Assembly: GCA_905221605.1 (NCBI GenBank)
Contig: CAJNDS010002284.1
Location: 87,175 to 151,174 of the forward strand
DNA: 64,000 nucleotides
Direction of reading: 5' to 3'
DNA from: Symbiodinium natans
Lineage: Eukaryota > Sar > Dinophyceae > Suessiales > Symbiodiniaceae
A program made the translations under genes and the position numbers. The notes beneath the pieces were generated by a model. That model searched no databases, was not told the origin of the DNA, and was given only the letters and a program-made list of their open reading frames with translations. Positions 21,170-32,601 of this stretch are shown here, piece by piece (positions within the stretch are counted from its first letter, which is position 1; every line of letters starts with the position of its first letter).

Positions 21170-24100
21170 CTGCGTGAAAAAGTCGCTGTTTGGCTGCGGC
21201 AGAAGGGAAAGAGAAGTGAGAGAGGAGAGACAACAAGGATGCCATTCTAATTTTCTGGAAGGGCATTGAAAAGAAGAGAAAAGACAAGAAACAAGGAGAC
21301 GGATGGCACTCTTCTTTATCTATCATCTCTCCCTTCCTTGCCTCTCCCGTTTCCCTCTATAATTCAAAAGACAAGACTTTTTTTGGTCTTCGCAGATCTC
21401 TCTCCTCTTCAGGAAGCCCCCTTGCCCGTATTTTGCTTGCTTTCTGAAACGACAAGGAAAACAACACATAGAAAGAGAGGAAAGGGAATGAAACAATAGG
21501 CAGTGGAGCTCTTCAGTGTCTTTCCCTATCTCTTTTCTTCTTTTTCTTTTTCATTCAATAAGGAAAAGAAGCTTCCTTTTGTGTGTTTTTGAAATTCAAA
21601 GAGAACAGGAGACGGGAAGGGAGAGAGAAAGGAGAGAGGAGAGATCAAAAGGAATGCAATTTTAATGGGAAGAGCAATGAAAAGAATGGAAGAGAAATGA
21701 AGACAGGAGAGGGAGGTGCAAAATCAGGCTGAGAGAAGATGGTGCTCGTTTTCATCTTTCTTCTCTTGTTCTTTTCCCTGTCAAATAGAAAACAAAAGGA
21801 AGAACAATGAACATGCAAAGGAACCCGTTTTCTTTTTCCATTTGGGAACAAGGAAAGAACAGAGGCGATAGGGCGAGAGGAGGGATTTGCTGAAGCATGG
21901 GGAGGGTCTACGGACAAGGAGCCAACCCCGCTCAGTTTCCCCATCCATTGAAACAGGAAAAGAAAGGAACAGGGCCTCCATTCCCCTCTTGTTCTTCCTT
22001 TCTTGTGTTTTTGTCATATCAAGGGGAACAGGAGAAGAGAAGGGAGAGAGAAGAAGAGAGGAGAGACAACAAGGATTGCATTTGTACTGGGAAGAGCAAA
22101 GAAAAGAATAGAAGAGAGATGAATAAAGGAGAGGGAGAGACAAAATAAGGCGCAGAGAAGATGGCACTCTTCTTTATCTATCCTCTCCCCCTTATCTCTC
22201 CCTGCCCTCTTTCTTTTCGAAATAAGAAAACAAAAAGGAAGAACTATGAGAAGGAGAAGGGGACGGAAAGGAACGGAAAGGATAGGCCGATAGGAGGGGT
22301 ATGATGAAGTATGGCAAGGTCCACGCGCCAGGAGTCACCCTCTGCTTACCCTTCCACTGCCTTATCATACAGGTTCCTTTCTTGCGCTGTATCAGTTGAA
22401 AGGAAACAGAAGGAGAAAAGGGACAGGGAAGTGAGAGAGGAGAGACGACTTGGACGGCATTTTTCTGGAAGCGCAACTGTACCGGAATGTGGCCACAACA
22501 AGCAGGCCAGGGAGGCTCAGGCGGGGCAACTGTAGCGGAATGTGGCCACAACAAGCAGGCCAGGGACTCTCCCCAATTAGAAAAAAACCAATCTTGCTCT
22601 TCGCAGATAGATAAGTGCCCTTCTTCCACTTCAGGAAATCGCCTTTCCCAAATTTTGCTTTTTGAAGCGAATAAGAAAAACAACAGATAAGAGGACAGGG
22701 AATGACTAGGTAAAGAGAGGGGCTCTTCAATTGTGCGTTACTTTTCCTTCTTGGGGGATGTCCTTTTTTTCTCCCTTGAAGATGCAGAAAACTATCAAAA
22801 GGAACACCCGTTCCATCGCCCATTTACTCTTCAATTCCCTTCCTTATCTCCTATGCTTTTTTCTTTAGTCATTGCAACAGGAGAAGACAGGAAAAGGGCC
22901 TCCATTCCCCTCTTGTTCTTCCTTTCTTGTGTTTTTGTCATATAAAGGGGAACAGGAGAAGAGAAGGGGAAGAGAAGGAGAGAGGAGCGATGAAAGGAAC
23001 ACACTTTTAATGGGAAGAGCCAAGAAAAGAATGGAAGAGAGATGAATAAAGGAGAGGGAGAGACAAAACAAGTTGCAAAGAAGATGGCGCTCTTCTTAAT
23101 CCATCCCCTCTCCCTTATCTCTCCCTTCCCTTTTTCTTTTCGAAATAAGAAAAACTAAGCAGGAAGAATTATGAAAAGGAGAAGGGTAAGGAAAAGAGCA
23201 GAAGAGATAGGCCGAAAAGAGTGATATGATGAAGTATGGCAAGGTCCAGACGCAAGGAGTCACCCTCTGCTTACCCTCCCACTGCCCTTATCATACAAGT
23301 TCCTTTCTTGTGGTTTATCAGCTAAACGGAAACAGAAGGAGAGAAAGGAAAGAGAAGTGAGAGAGGAGAGACAACAAGGAGGTCATTTAAATTTTCTGGA
23401 AGGGTATTGAAAAGAAGAGAAAAGACAAGAAACAAGGAGACGGATGGCACTGATCTTTATCTATCATCTCTCCCTTGCTTGTCTTTCCCTTTTCCCTCTA
23501 TAATGAAAAAAAAGGCGCCCTCTCTCGTCTTCAGGAACCCGTTCACTTTTTCCGTTTGGGAACAAGGAAAAGAACAGAGGCGATAGGGCGAGAGGAAGAA
23601 TTTGCTGAAGCATGGGGAGGGTCTACGGGCAAGGAGCCAACCCCGCTCACTTGCCCCATCCATTGTGAAAAGAACAGGGCCTCCATTCCCCTCTTGTTCT
23701 TCCTTTCTTGCGTTTTTGTCATTTCAGGGGAACAGGAGAAGAGAAGGGAAAGAGAAGGAGCGAGGAGAGATAAAAAGAACACAATTTTAATGGGAAGAGC
23801 CAAGAAAAGAATAGAAGAGAGATGAATAAAGGAGAGGGAGAGACAAAACAAGGCGCAAAGAAGATGGCACTCTTCTTTATCTATCCTCTCTCCCTTATCT
23901 NNNNNNNNNNNNNNNNNNNNNNNNNNNNNNNNNNNNNNNNNNNNNNNNNNNNNNNNNNNNNNNNNNNNNNNNNNNNNNNNNNNNNNNNNNNNNNNNNNNN
24001 AGGAGGTCATTTTAATTTTCTGGAAGGGTATTGAAAAGAAGAGAAAAGACAAGACACAAGGAGACGGATGGCACTCTTCTTTATCTATCATCTCTCCCTT

Positions 24101-25250
24101 GCTTGTCTTGCCCTTTTGCCTCTATAATGAAAAAAAGGCGCCCTCTCTCGTCTTCAGGAACCCGTTCACTTTTTCCGTTTGGGAACAAGGAAAAGAACAG
24201 AGGCGATAGGGCGAGAGGAAGAATTTGCTGAAGCATGGGGAGGGTCTACGGGCAAGGAGCCAACCCCGCTCACTTGCCCCATCCATTGTGAAAAGAACAA
24301 GGCCTCCATTCCCCTCTTGTTCTGCCTTTCTTGCGTTTTTGTCATTTCAGGGGGAACAGCAGAAGAGAAGGGAAAGAGAAGGAGCGAGGAGAGATAAAAA
24401 GAACACAATTTTAATGGGAAGAGCCAAGAAAAGAATAGAAGAGAGATGAATAAAGGAGAGGGAGAGACAAAACAAGGCGCAAAGAAGATGGCACTCTTCT
24501 TTATCTATCCTCTCTCCCTTATCTCTGCAAGGAATAGAACAGACAGGAAGCAAGGAGACGGAGTGACAAAACTTGTCGCAAAGCTTTATATATCTCCCTT
24601 GTCTCTCCCTAATTAGAAAAAACCAATCTTGCTATTCACAGATAGATAGGTGCCCTTCTTCCTCTTCAGGGAATCGTCTTGCCCTTATTTTGCTTTTTGA
24701 AGCGAATAAGAAAAACAACAGATAAGAAGAGAGGACAGGGAATGACTAGGTAAAGAGAGGAGCTCTTCAATTTTCCTCCCTATCTCTTATGTTACTTTTC
24801 CTTCTGGGGGGATGTCCTTTTTTCTCCCTTGAAGATGCAGAAAACTATCAAAAAGAACACCCGTTCCATCGCCCATTTACTCTTCAATTCCCTTCCTTAT
24901 CTCCTATGCTCTTTTCCTTATTCATTGCAACAGGAGAAGACAGGAAAAGGGCCTCCATTCCCCTCTTGTTCTTCCTTTCTTGTGTTTTTGTCATATAAAG
25001 GGGAACAGGAGAAGAGAAGGGGAAGAGAAGGAGAGAGGAGCGATGAAAGGAAGACAATTTTAAGGGGAAGAGCCAAGAAAAGAATGGAAGAGAGATGAAT
25101 AAAGGAGAGGGAGAGACAAAACAAGGAGCAAAGAAGATGGCGCTCTTCTTTATCTATCCTCTTTCCCTTATCTCTGCAAGGAATAGAACAGACAGGAAGC
25201 AAGGAGACGGAGTGACAAAACTTGTCGCAAAGCTTTATATATCTCCCTTG
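21170..25250. repeat. Purine/pyrimidine-skewed repeat region
   Basis: Long stretches rich in GAGAGAAG or CTCTTCTTT are built from repeated blocks of about 0.3-0.6 kb, for example GGTCATTTTAATTTTCTGG-type starts at about 21.24, 23.38 and 24.00 kb. A GAATGTGGCCACAACAAGCA direct repeat lies at 22.49-22.57 kb. Both strands show many short overlapping frames, none convincing. I see no gene. Confidence 0.75.
23901..24000. other. Assembly gap (100 N)
   Basis: Exactly 100 N, a conventional unknown-length gap. The flanks are near-identical repeats, so the gap most likely marks an unresolved tandem copy. Confidence 0.98.
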
Positions 25251-25884
25251 TCTCTCCCTAATTTTAAAAAGCCAATCTTGCTATTCACAGATAGGTGCCC
25301 TTCTTCCTCTTCAGGAAATCGCCTTTCCCTTACTTTGCGTTTTGAAGCGACTAAGAAATACAACAGATAAGAAGAGAGGACAGGGAATGACTAAATAAAG
25401 AGAGGAGCTCTTCAATGTCCCTCCCTTTTTCTTATGTTACTTTTCCTTCTTGGGGGGTCCTTTTTCCTCCCTTGAAGATGCAGAAAACGATCAAAAAGGA
25501 CACCCGTTCCATCGCCCATATATAGGGAGACAGAGAAATCATGAGCATCAGCTGGGTTTGCTGCACCACTCAAAACTTCTCAAGTGACCTAGGCGCACTC
25601 TGCGCCTATCAGAGTACATTACAAGTACATAGGCGCACTCTGCGCCTATCAGAGTACATTACAAGTACAAGTGCAAGTACAAGCCTTCGTTTTTGATGTA
25701 GAGGGCACGAAAGGTGGAGGGCTGGGGGAGGTGGGGTAAAAGAATTATATAAAACCACTTATAAGGTTTATACCGTTTATGAAGTGGGCTCTTTTTTCTC
25801 CTTTGGCTAATTTTGGGCAACATTTGCCCTTTGGGCCCAATTCGGCCTCAAAAAAACGGCCCCAAAGGGCCCAACAATGGGAAA

Positions 25885-26510
25885 CGTGCGGCTGGATTTG
25901 GACAGTCTGCGGGCAAAATTTGGCCAAATCGAGCTGCTCGTCGTACGCGATGAGAAATGCGCGGCTCGATTTGGCCAAATTTTGCCGGGCAGCCTCCGGG
26001 CAAAATTTGGCCAAATCGGGCTGCTCTTCGTAGGCGATGAGAAAGGTGCGGCTCGATTTGGCCAAATTTTGCCGGGCAACTTTCGGGCAAAATTTGGCCA
26101 AATCAGGCTCTTCGTACGCGATGAGAAAGGCACGGCTCGATTTGGCCAAATTTTGCCGGGCAGCTTTCGGGCAAAATTTGGCCAAATCGGGCTGCGCTTC
26201 GTAGGCGATGAGAAATGCGCGGCTCGATTTGGCCAAATTTTGCCGAGCAGCTTTCGGGCAAAATTTGGCCAAATCGGGCTGCTCTTCGTAGGCGATGAGA
26301 AATGCGCGGCTCGATTTGGCCAAATTTTGCTGAGCAGCTTTCGGGCAAAATTTGGCCAAATCGGGCTGCTCTTCGTAGGCGATGAGAAAGGCGCGGCTCG
26401 ATTTGGCCAAATTTTGCCGGGCAGCCTTCGGGCAAAATTTGGCCAAATCGGGCAGCTCTTCGTATGCGATGAGAAGTGCGCGGCTCGATTTGGCCAAGTT
26501 TTGCCCGGAG
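25885..26510. repeat. 87-bp hairpin repeat array, 7 units
   Basis: Each ~87-bp unit contains inverted arms GATTTGGCCAAATTTTGCC and GGCAAAATTTGGCCAAATC, perfect 19-nt complements, around a 12-nt spacer. Because 87 is a multiple of 3, several frames stay open on both strands (for example AKSSRAFLIAYEEQPDLAKF). I do not treat these as genes. Confidence 0.9.
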
Positions 26511-27334
26511 CTTCCCCCCCTCCCAAGAATTTAATAATGATTAATTTAAGTACGACGGGGAGGTTTCGGATTGAAATTATTTAAATTATTTAATTCTTAG
26601 GGGGCGGGGAGGGTGGTTCCCCCCTCTTTTCGGATTTAAACTATTTAAACTATATAAGTTATTTACATTATTTGAACTATTTAAATTGTTTAAATTATGT
26701 AATTTTTTTAATCAAAGCTTTTTATAACTCCCTTGTCTCTCCCTAATTAGAAAAAGCCAATCTTGCTATTCACAGATAGGTGCCCTTCTTCCTCTTCAGG
26801 AAATCGCCTTTCCCTTATTTTGCGTTTTGAAGCGACTAAGAAAAACAACAGATACGAAGAGAGGACAGGGAATGACTAAGTAAAGAGAGGAGCTCTTCAA
26901 TGTCCCTCCCTTTTTCTTATGTTACTTTTCCTTCTTGGGGGGTCCTTTTTCTCCATTCAAGATGCAGAAAACGATCAAAAAGGACACCCGTTCCATCGCC
27001 CATATATAGGGAGACAGAGAAATCATGAGCATCAGCTGGGTTTGCTGCACCACTCAAAACTTCTCAAGTGACCTAGGCACACTCTGCGCCTATCAGAGTA
27101 CATTACAAGTACAAGTGCAAGTACAAGCCTTCGTTTTTGAGGTAGAGGGCACGAAAGGTGGAGGAGGGCTGGGGGGGTGGGGTAAAAGAATTATATAAAA
27201 CTACTTACAAGGTTTATACAGTTTATGAAGTGGGCTCTTTTTCTCTCCTTTGGCTAATTTTGGGCAACATTTGCCCTTTGGGCCCAATTTGGCCCCAAAA
27301 AAACGGCCCCAAAGGGCCCAACAATGGGAAACGT

Positions 27335-27715
27335 GCGGCTGGATTTGGCCAAATTTTGCCGGACAGTCTGCGGGCAAAATTTGGCCAAATCGGGCTGCTC
27401 GTCGTACGCGATGAGAAATGCGCGGCTCGATTTGGCCAAATTTTGCCGGGCAGCCTCCGGGCAAAATTTGGCCAAATCGGGCTGCTCTTCGTAGGCGATG
27501 AGAAAGGTGCGGCTCTATTTGGCCAAATTTTGCCGGGCAACTTTCGGACAAAATTTGGCCAAATCAGGCTCTTCGTACGCGATGAGAAAGGCGCGGCTCG
27601 ATTTGGCCAAATTTTGCCGGGCAGCCTTCGGGCAAAATTTGGCCAAATCGGGCAGCTCTTCGTATGCGATGAGAAAGGCGCGGCTCGATTTGGCCAAGTT
27701 TTGCCCGGAGCTTCC
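27335..27715. repeat. 87-bp hairpin repeat array, ~4 units
   Basis: Second array of the same unit, in the second copy of the tandem duplication, with a few unit-specific substitutions. Confidence 0.9.
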
Positions 27716-27999
27716 CCCCCTCCCAAGAATTTATTTAATAATGATTAATTTAAGTACGACGGGGAGGTTTCGGATTGAAATTATTTAAATTATTTAGTTC
27801 TGAGGGGGCGGGGAGGGTGGTTCCCCCCCCCCTTTTCGGATTTAAATTATTTAAACTATATAAGTTATTTACATTATTTGAACTATTTAAATTGTTTAAA
27901 TTATGTAAATTATTTAATCAAAGCTTTACATATCTCCCTTGCCTCTCCCTAATTAGAAATACCAATCTTGCTATTCACAGATAGGTGCCCTTCTCATGC

Positions 28000-28335
28000 T
28001 TTTTTGTGTTAGCACGGCTCTACTGACACATATTCCGCGAAAAATGTGTCATGCTTTTTGTGTTAGCAGAACTCTGGTGACACATATTCCGCGGAAAATG
28101 TGTCATGCTTTTTTGTGTTAGCACGGCTCTACTGACACATATTCCGCGGAAAATGTGTCATGTTTTTTTTTTGTGTTAGCACAGCTCTACTGACACATAT
28201 TCCGCGGAAAAAATGTCATGTTTATGGTGCTTAGAGAACTCTGGTGACACATATTCCGCGAAAAATGTGTCATGCTTTTTTGTGGTAGCACGGCTCTACT
28301 GACACATATTCAGCGGAAAAATTGTCATGTTTTTG
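28000..28335. repeat. ~55-bp palindromic tandem repeat, 6 copies
   Basis: Each unit has TTTGTGTTAGCACGGCTCTA then a near-palindrome from TGACACATATTCC through CGCGG to AAAATGTGTCA. TGACACATATTC starts occur near 28,024, 28,078, 28,133, 28,189, 28,245 and 28,301. Confidence 0.9.
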
Positions 28336-28337
28336 GT

Positions 28338-28494
28338 GAAATTTACGAACACTTACCCCCCGATAAGCAAGACTTGGAACCACTCCGCGTTCTCAGCCTT
28401 TAAGAGTTTAAGGGGGTTTCAAATTCAGGGATACTTGTATTTGCTCCTTGAAACTTACGAACACTTACCCCCCCGATAAGCAAGACTTGGAACC
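28338..28494. repeat. Direct repeat pair, ~45 bp
   Basis: TACGAACACTTACCCCCC followed by GATAAGCAAGACTTGGAACC occurs at about 28,341-28,382 and 28,447-28,494. The next 300 bases (28.5-28.8 kb) show no gene. Confidence 0.85.
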
Positions 28495-28824
28495 TGCAGA
28501 CAACAACAAACAGGTCTGTCGCAAAACTTCGACCATTGATACATACCCCCTGTAGCGGGGTATGTCGCGCATGTGGGCCGCGGCCCCGTTACAAGCAATT
28601 AATATTGGCACGCGGCCAATTTTTTTCTTTCTCAACTATCTCAAAGGGCGCACTGTCTAGATCGCAAGCATAATTTCATTGTGTCTTGACGCATCATAGT
28701 GTACCAAAGTCTCTGCATCATAAGCATTGTTTTCTTTGAGCTTTAGTACAGTTTTTTGTACTAAGGTCTTTAAGCCGTAAGCACTTTCAACGGGAAAGGG
28801 CGAGGAGGATAGCTTGTGATAACT

Positions 28825-29060
28825 ATGACAATTTATCATAATTATGATACCTTATCATAAGTATGATAACTTATGATAACTTATCATAATTATGATAACT
28901 GATCATAGTTATGAAAAGTTGCTTATCATATTTATCATACTCTGAGATAAAGAACTTAAAGTTATCATAATTATGATAGTTTAGATCGGGAAGTTAAAGT
29001 TATCATAATTATGATAACTTATGATGGGGAAGTTGAAGTCATCATAATTATGATAACTTC
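28825..29060. repeat. Cluster of TATCATAATTATGATA palindromes
   Basis: The 16-bp perfect palindrome, or a near match, occurs about five times, with related TTATCATAAGTATGATAA and TGATCATAGTTATGA forms. Confidence 0.85.
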
Positions 29061-29224
29061 AGGTTGGTAGTTTGGAGTGGAGGGGTAGGAGGGGTTAGGT
29101 GCGAGCGGTGTGGGTGTAGTAAATTGTGGCAAGGGGGCTTGTTGGGGGTGATGGGGTAGGGGAGCAGGTTGCAAGTGCGACGCGGTGCGTGGGGTGGCGC
29201 TCTGCGAAGTGAGGTGGTAAATTA

Positions 29225-29455
29225 GGGGGAGGGAGTGGGGGGTTGGGGGGGGGGGTGGGGAGGGGTAGGGGAGGGGAGAGGAGGGGGGAGCCCCCCCCCC
29301 CCCCCCTCCAGCCCCTCCAACCCCTCCAGCCCCTGCAGCCAGCCAGCGCCCCTGCAGCAGCCCCTCCAGCCAGCCTTTCCAGCCCATCCATTCTCCAGCT
29401 CCTCCAGCCCCTCCAGCCTTTCCAGCCCCTCCAGCCCCTCCAGCCCCTCCAGCCC
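29225..29455. repeat. G-rich / C-rich low-complexity tract
   Basis: A GGGGGAGGGG-type tract is followed by (CCAGCCCCT)n repeats. The apparent Pro- or Gly-rich frames are composition artefacts. Confidence 0.9.
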
Positions 29456-29479
29456 TACCTAAATAATTTAGTTTATGGC

Positions 29480-31900
29480 TTGGCTGAGTCAATTAAATTA
29501 ATTTAAACGATCTAAACGATTTAAACGATTTAATTGGGTCCAATTAAATCGTTTAAATCCGACGCCTCAATTAAACAATTTAATTAGACCGTAGGATTTA
29601 AACGATTTAATTGGGTCCAATTAAATCGTTTAAATCCGACGCCTCAATTAAATAATTTAATTGGACCGTAGGATTTAAACGATTTAATTGGGCCCAATTA
29701 AATCGTTTACATCGTTTAAATTAATTTAATTGTGGTGGGAGGTGAGTACAGACAGGCACAGAGCCAATTAGATTATTTAAATCCGACGCCTCAATTAATT
29801 AATTTTATTAGACCGTAGGATTTAAATGATTTAATTGGTTTATGGCTTGGCTGAGTCCCCCCACAATTAAATTAATTTAAACGATTTAAACGATTTAAAC
29901 GATTTAATTGGGTCCAATTAAATCGTTTAAATCCGACGCCTCAATTAAATAATTTAATTCGACCGTAGGATTTAAACGATTTAATTGGGTCCAATAAATC
30001 GTTTAAATCGAGCCTCAATAATAATTTTGGAACGTCGGATTAAACGATTTAATTGGGCCCAATTAAATCGTTTAAATCGTTTAAATCGTTTAAAAGTTTA
30101 AATTAATTTAATTGTGGTGGGAGGTGAATACAGACAGGCACAGAGCCAATTAAATTATTTAAATCCGACGCCTCAATTAAATAATTTAATTAGACGTAGG
30201 ATTTAAATGATTTAATTGGTTTATGGCTTGGCTGAGTCCCCCCACAATTAAATTAATTTAAACGATTTAAACGATTTAAACGATTTAAACGATTTAATTG
30301 GGTCCAATTAAATCGTTTAAATCCGACGCCTCAATTAAATAATTTAATTCGACCGTAGGGTTTAAACGATTTAATTGGGTCCAATTAAATCGTTTAAATC
30401 CGACGCCTCAATTAAATAATTTAATTGGACCGTAGGATTTAAACGATTTAGTTGGGCCCAATTAAATCGTTTAAATCGTTTAAATCGTTTAAATCGTTTA
30501 AATTAATTTAATTGTGGTGGGAGGTGAATACAGACAGGCACAGAGCCAATTAAATTATTTAAATCCGACGCCTCAATTAAATAATTTAATTAGACCGTAG
30601 GATTTAAATGATTTAATTGGTTTATGGCTTGGCTGAGTCCCCCCACAATTAAATTAATTTAAACGATTTAAACGATTTAAACGATTTAAACGATTTAAAC
30701 GAATTGGGTCCAATTAAATCGTTTAAATCCGACGCCTCAATTAAATAATTTAATTCGACCGTAGGATTTAAACGATTTAATTGGGTCCAATTAAATCGTT
30801 TAAATCCGACGCCTCAATTAAATAATGTAATTGGACCGTAGGATTTAAACGATTTAATTGGGCCCAATTAAATCGTTTAAATCGTTTAAATCGTTTAAAT
30901 CGTATAAATTAATTTAATTGTGGTGGGAGGTGAATACAGACAGGCACAGAGCCAATTAAATTATTTAAATCCGACGCCTCAATTAAATAATTTAATTAGA
31001 CCGTAGGATTTAAATGATTTAATTGGTTTATGGCTTGGCTGTGTCCCCCCACAATTAAATTAATTTAAACGATTTAAACGATTTAAACGATTTAAACGAT
31101 TTAATTGGGTCCAATTAAATCGTTTAAATCCGACGCCTCCTCAATTAAATAATTTAATTCGACCGTAGGATTTAAACGATTTAATTGGGTCCAATTAAAT
31201 CGTTTAAATCCGACGCCTCAATTAAATAATTTAATTGGACCGTAGGATTTAAACGATTTAATTGGGCCCAATTAAATCGTTTAAATCGTTTAAATCGTTT
31301 AAATTAATTTAATTGTGGTGGGAGGTGAGTACAGACAGGCACAGAGCCAATTAAATTATTTAAATCCGACGCCTCAATTAAATAATTTTATTAGACCGTA
31401 GGATTTAAATGATTTAATTGGTTTATGGCTTGGCTGAGTCCCCCCACAATTAAATTAATTTAAACGATTTAAACGATTTAAACGATTTAAACGATTTAAT
31501 TGGGAACAATTAAATCGTTTAAATCCGACGCCTCAATTAAATAATTTAAATAGACCGTAGGATTTAAACGATTTAATTGGGTCCAATTAAATCGTTTAAA
31601 TCCGACGCCTCAATTAAATAATTTAATTCGACCGTAGGATTTAAACAATTTAATTGGGCACAATTAAATCGTTTAAATCCGACGCCTCAATTAAATAATT
31701 TAATTGGACCGTAGGATTTAAACGATTTAATTGGACCCAATTAAATCGTTTAAATCGTTTAAATCGCTTAAATCGTTTAAATTAATTTAATTGTGGTGGG
31801 AGGTGAGTATAGACAAGCACAGAGCCAATTAAATTATTTAAGTCCGACGCCTTACTTATTCAAAAAAATAGGGCGTAGGATTTAAATAATTTAATTAAGC
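29480..31900. repeat. ~400-bp higher-order satellite of nested palindromes
   Basis: Six units are marked by GTGGTGGGAGGTGA at about 29,732, 30,114, 30,514, 30,920, 31,314 and 31,793. Each holds GATTTAAACGATTTAATTGG then (G)GCCC/GTCC then its mirror half, ATCCGACGCCTCAATTAAAT segments, ACCGTAGGATTTAAA segments, and a run of TTTAAACGA octamers. It is AT-rich with no gene. Confidence 0.95.
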
Positions 31901-32601
31901 TCTCTCTATTTAAATAGCTTAATTTATTTAAATAAATTAAATTATTTTCTGCTTCTTAAAAAAAAGGAATGAGCTAAATAGACCCTAAAGGCTGCTCTTT
32001 CATATGTATATATATATATATGTGTGTGGCTTTTCTATATATGTGATAGACACTCTAGAATCCTACATGATTCTTGCTTCGAACCCTTTTGAGCAAAAAA
32101 CACAAAAGTCCCAACAGGTCCAGGCACGCCATTGGTGGCGTCCAAACGGTACGGTCGCGAAAAAACACAGGGAACGACTCTTGAGCCAAGCCCCAAGCGG
32201 GAGTTTTTTTTTTTTTCCTTTTTCCTTTTTTCGGGGGCTTCTCTCAGGAACTTCGCCAAGCTGGCGCCCCCCCTGAGGAAACAGGAGAAGCTTAAACCTC
32301 CCCTAACCTACCTCAACCCGTGGGCCCCTCAACGTCTGAACAAGCCCCTGGAACGCCGCTTGTACAAGATCAAAACCCCATGTGTGTGCTGTGACATCTT
32401 TGCGCATCTCACTTTGAGTTTGGAGGCGGGCAGCACAAGACTCCTCAGGAGTCGGCTTCATACTTAAGCGCCACTGGCTCAAGTGAACTGCATTTTCCTG
32501 TTTCTGGCGCCTTCGCGCGCTCTACACACCCAGACAACAACTTCGTTGCATCTCTTCGAGACACAAGAAGGCTGGCAAGGCTGTCTTCGGAAAATTGCTT
32601 C

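Larger units (their letters stand above)
25255..27994. repeat. ~1.2-1.5-kb tandem duplication
   Basis: Units starting with CCAATCTTGCTATTCACAGA recur at about 25.27, 26.76 and (partial) 27.96 kb. Each full unit holds an 87-bp hairpin array and an AT-rich TATTTAAACTAT segment. The units differ mainly in the number of 87-bp repeats. A tandem AGGCGCACTCTGCGCCT mini-hairpin lies near 25.6 kb. Confidence 0.85.

Noticed and set aside
25745-26584. Long open frames on both strands across the 87-bp array (up to 250 codons)
   Set aside because: A unit length divisible by three and lacking stops keeps several frames open automatically. The hairpin arms explain the conservation better than a protein.
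28000-28335. CRISPR-like array
   Set aside because: The whole unit repeats, with no unique spacers, and the genome is eukaryotic.
29019-29492. Gly- and Pro-rich frames at the G/C-rich tract
   Set aside because: Caused by homopolymer runs and (CCAGCCCCT) repeats, with no start context or partner exons.
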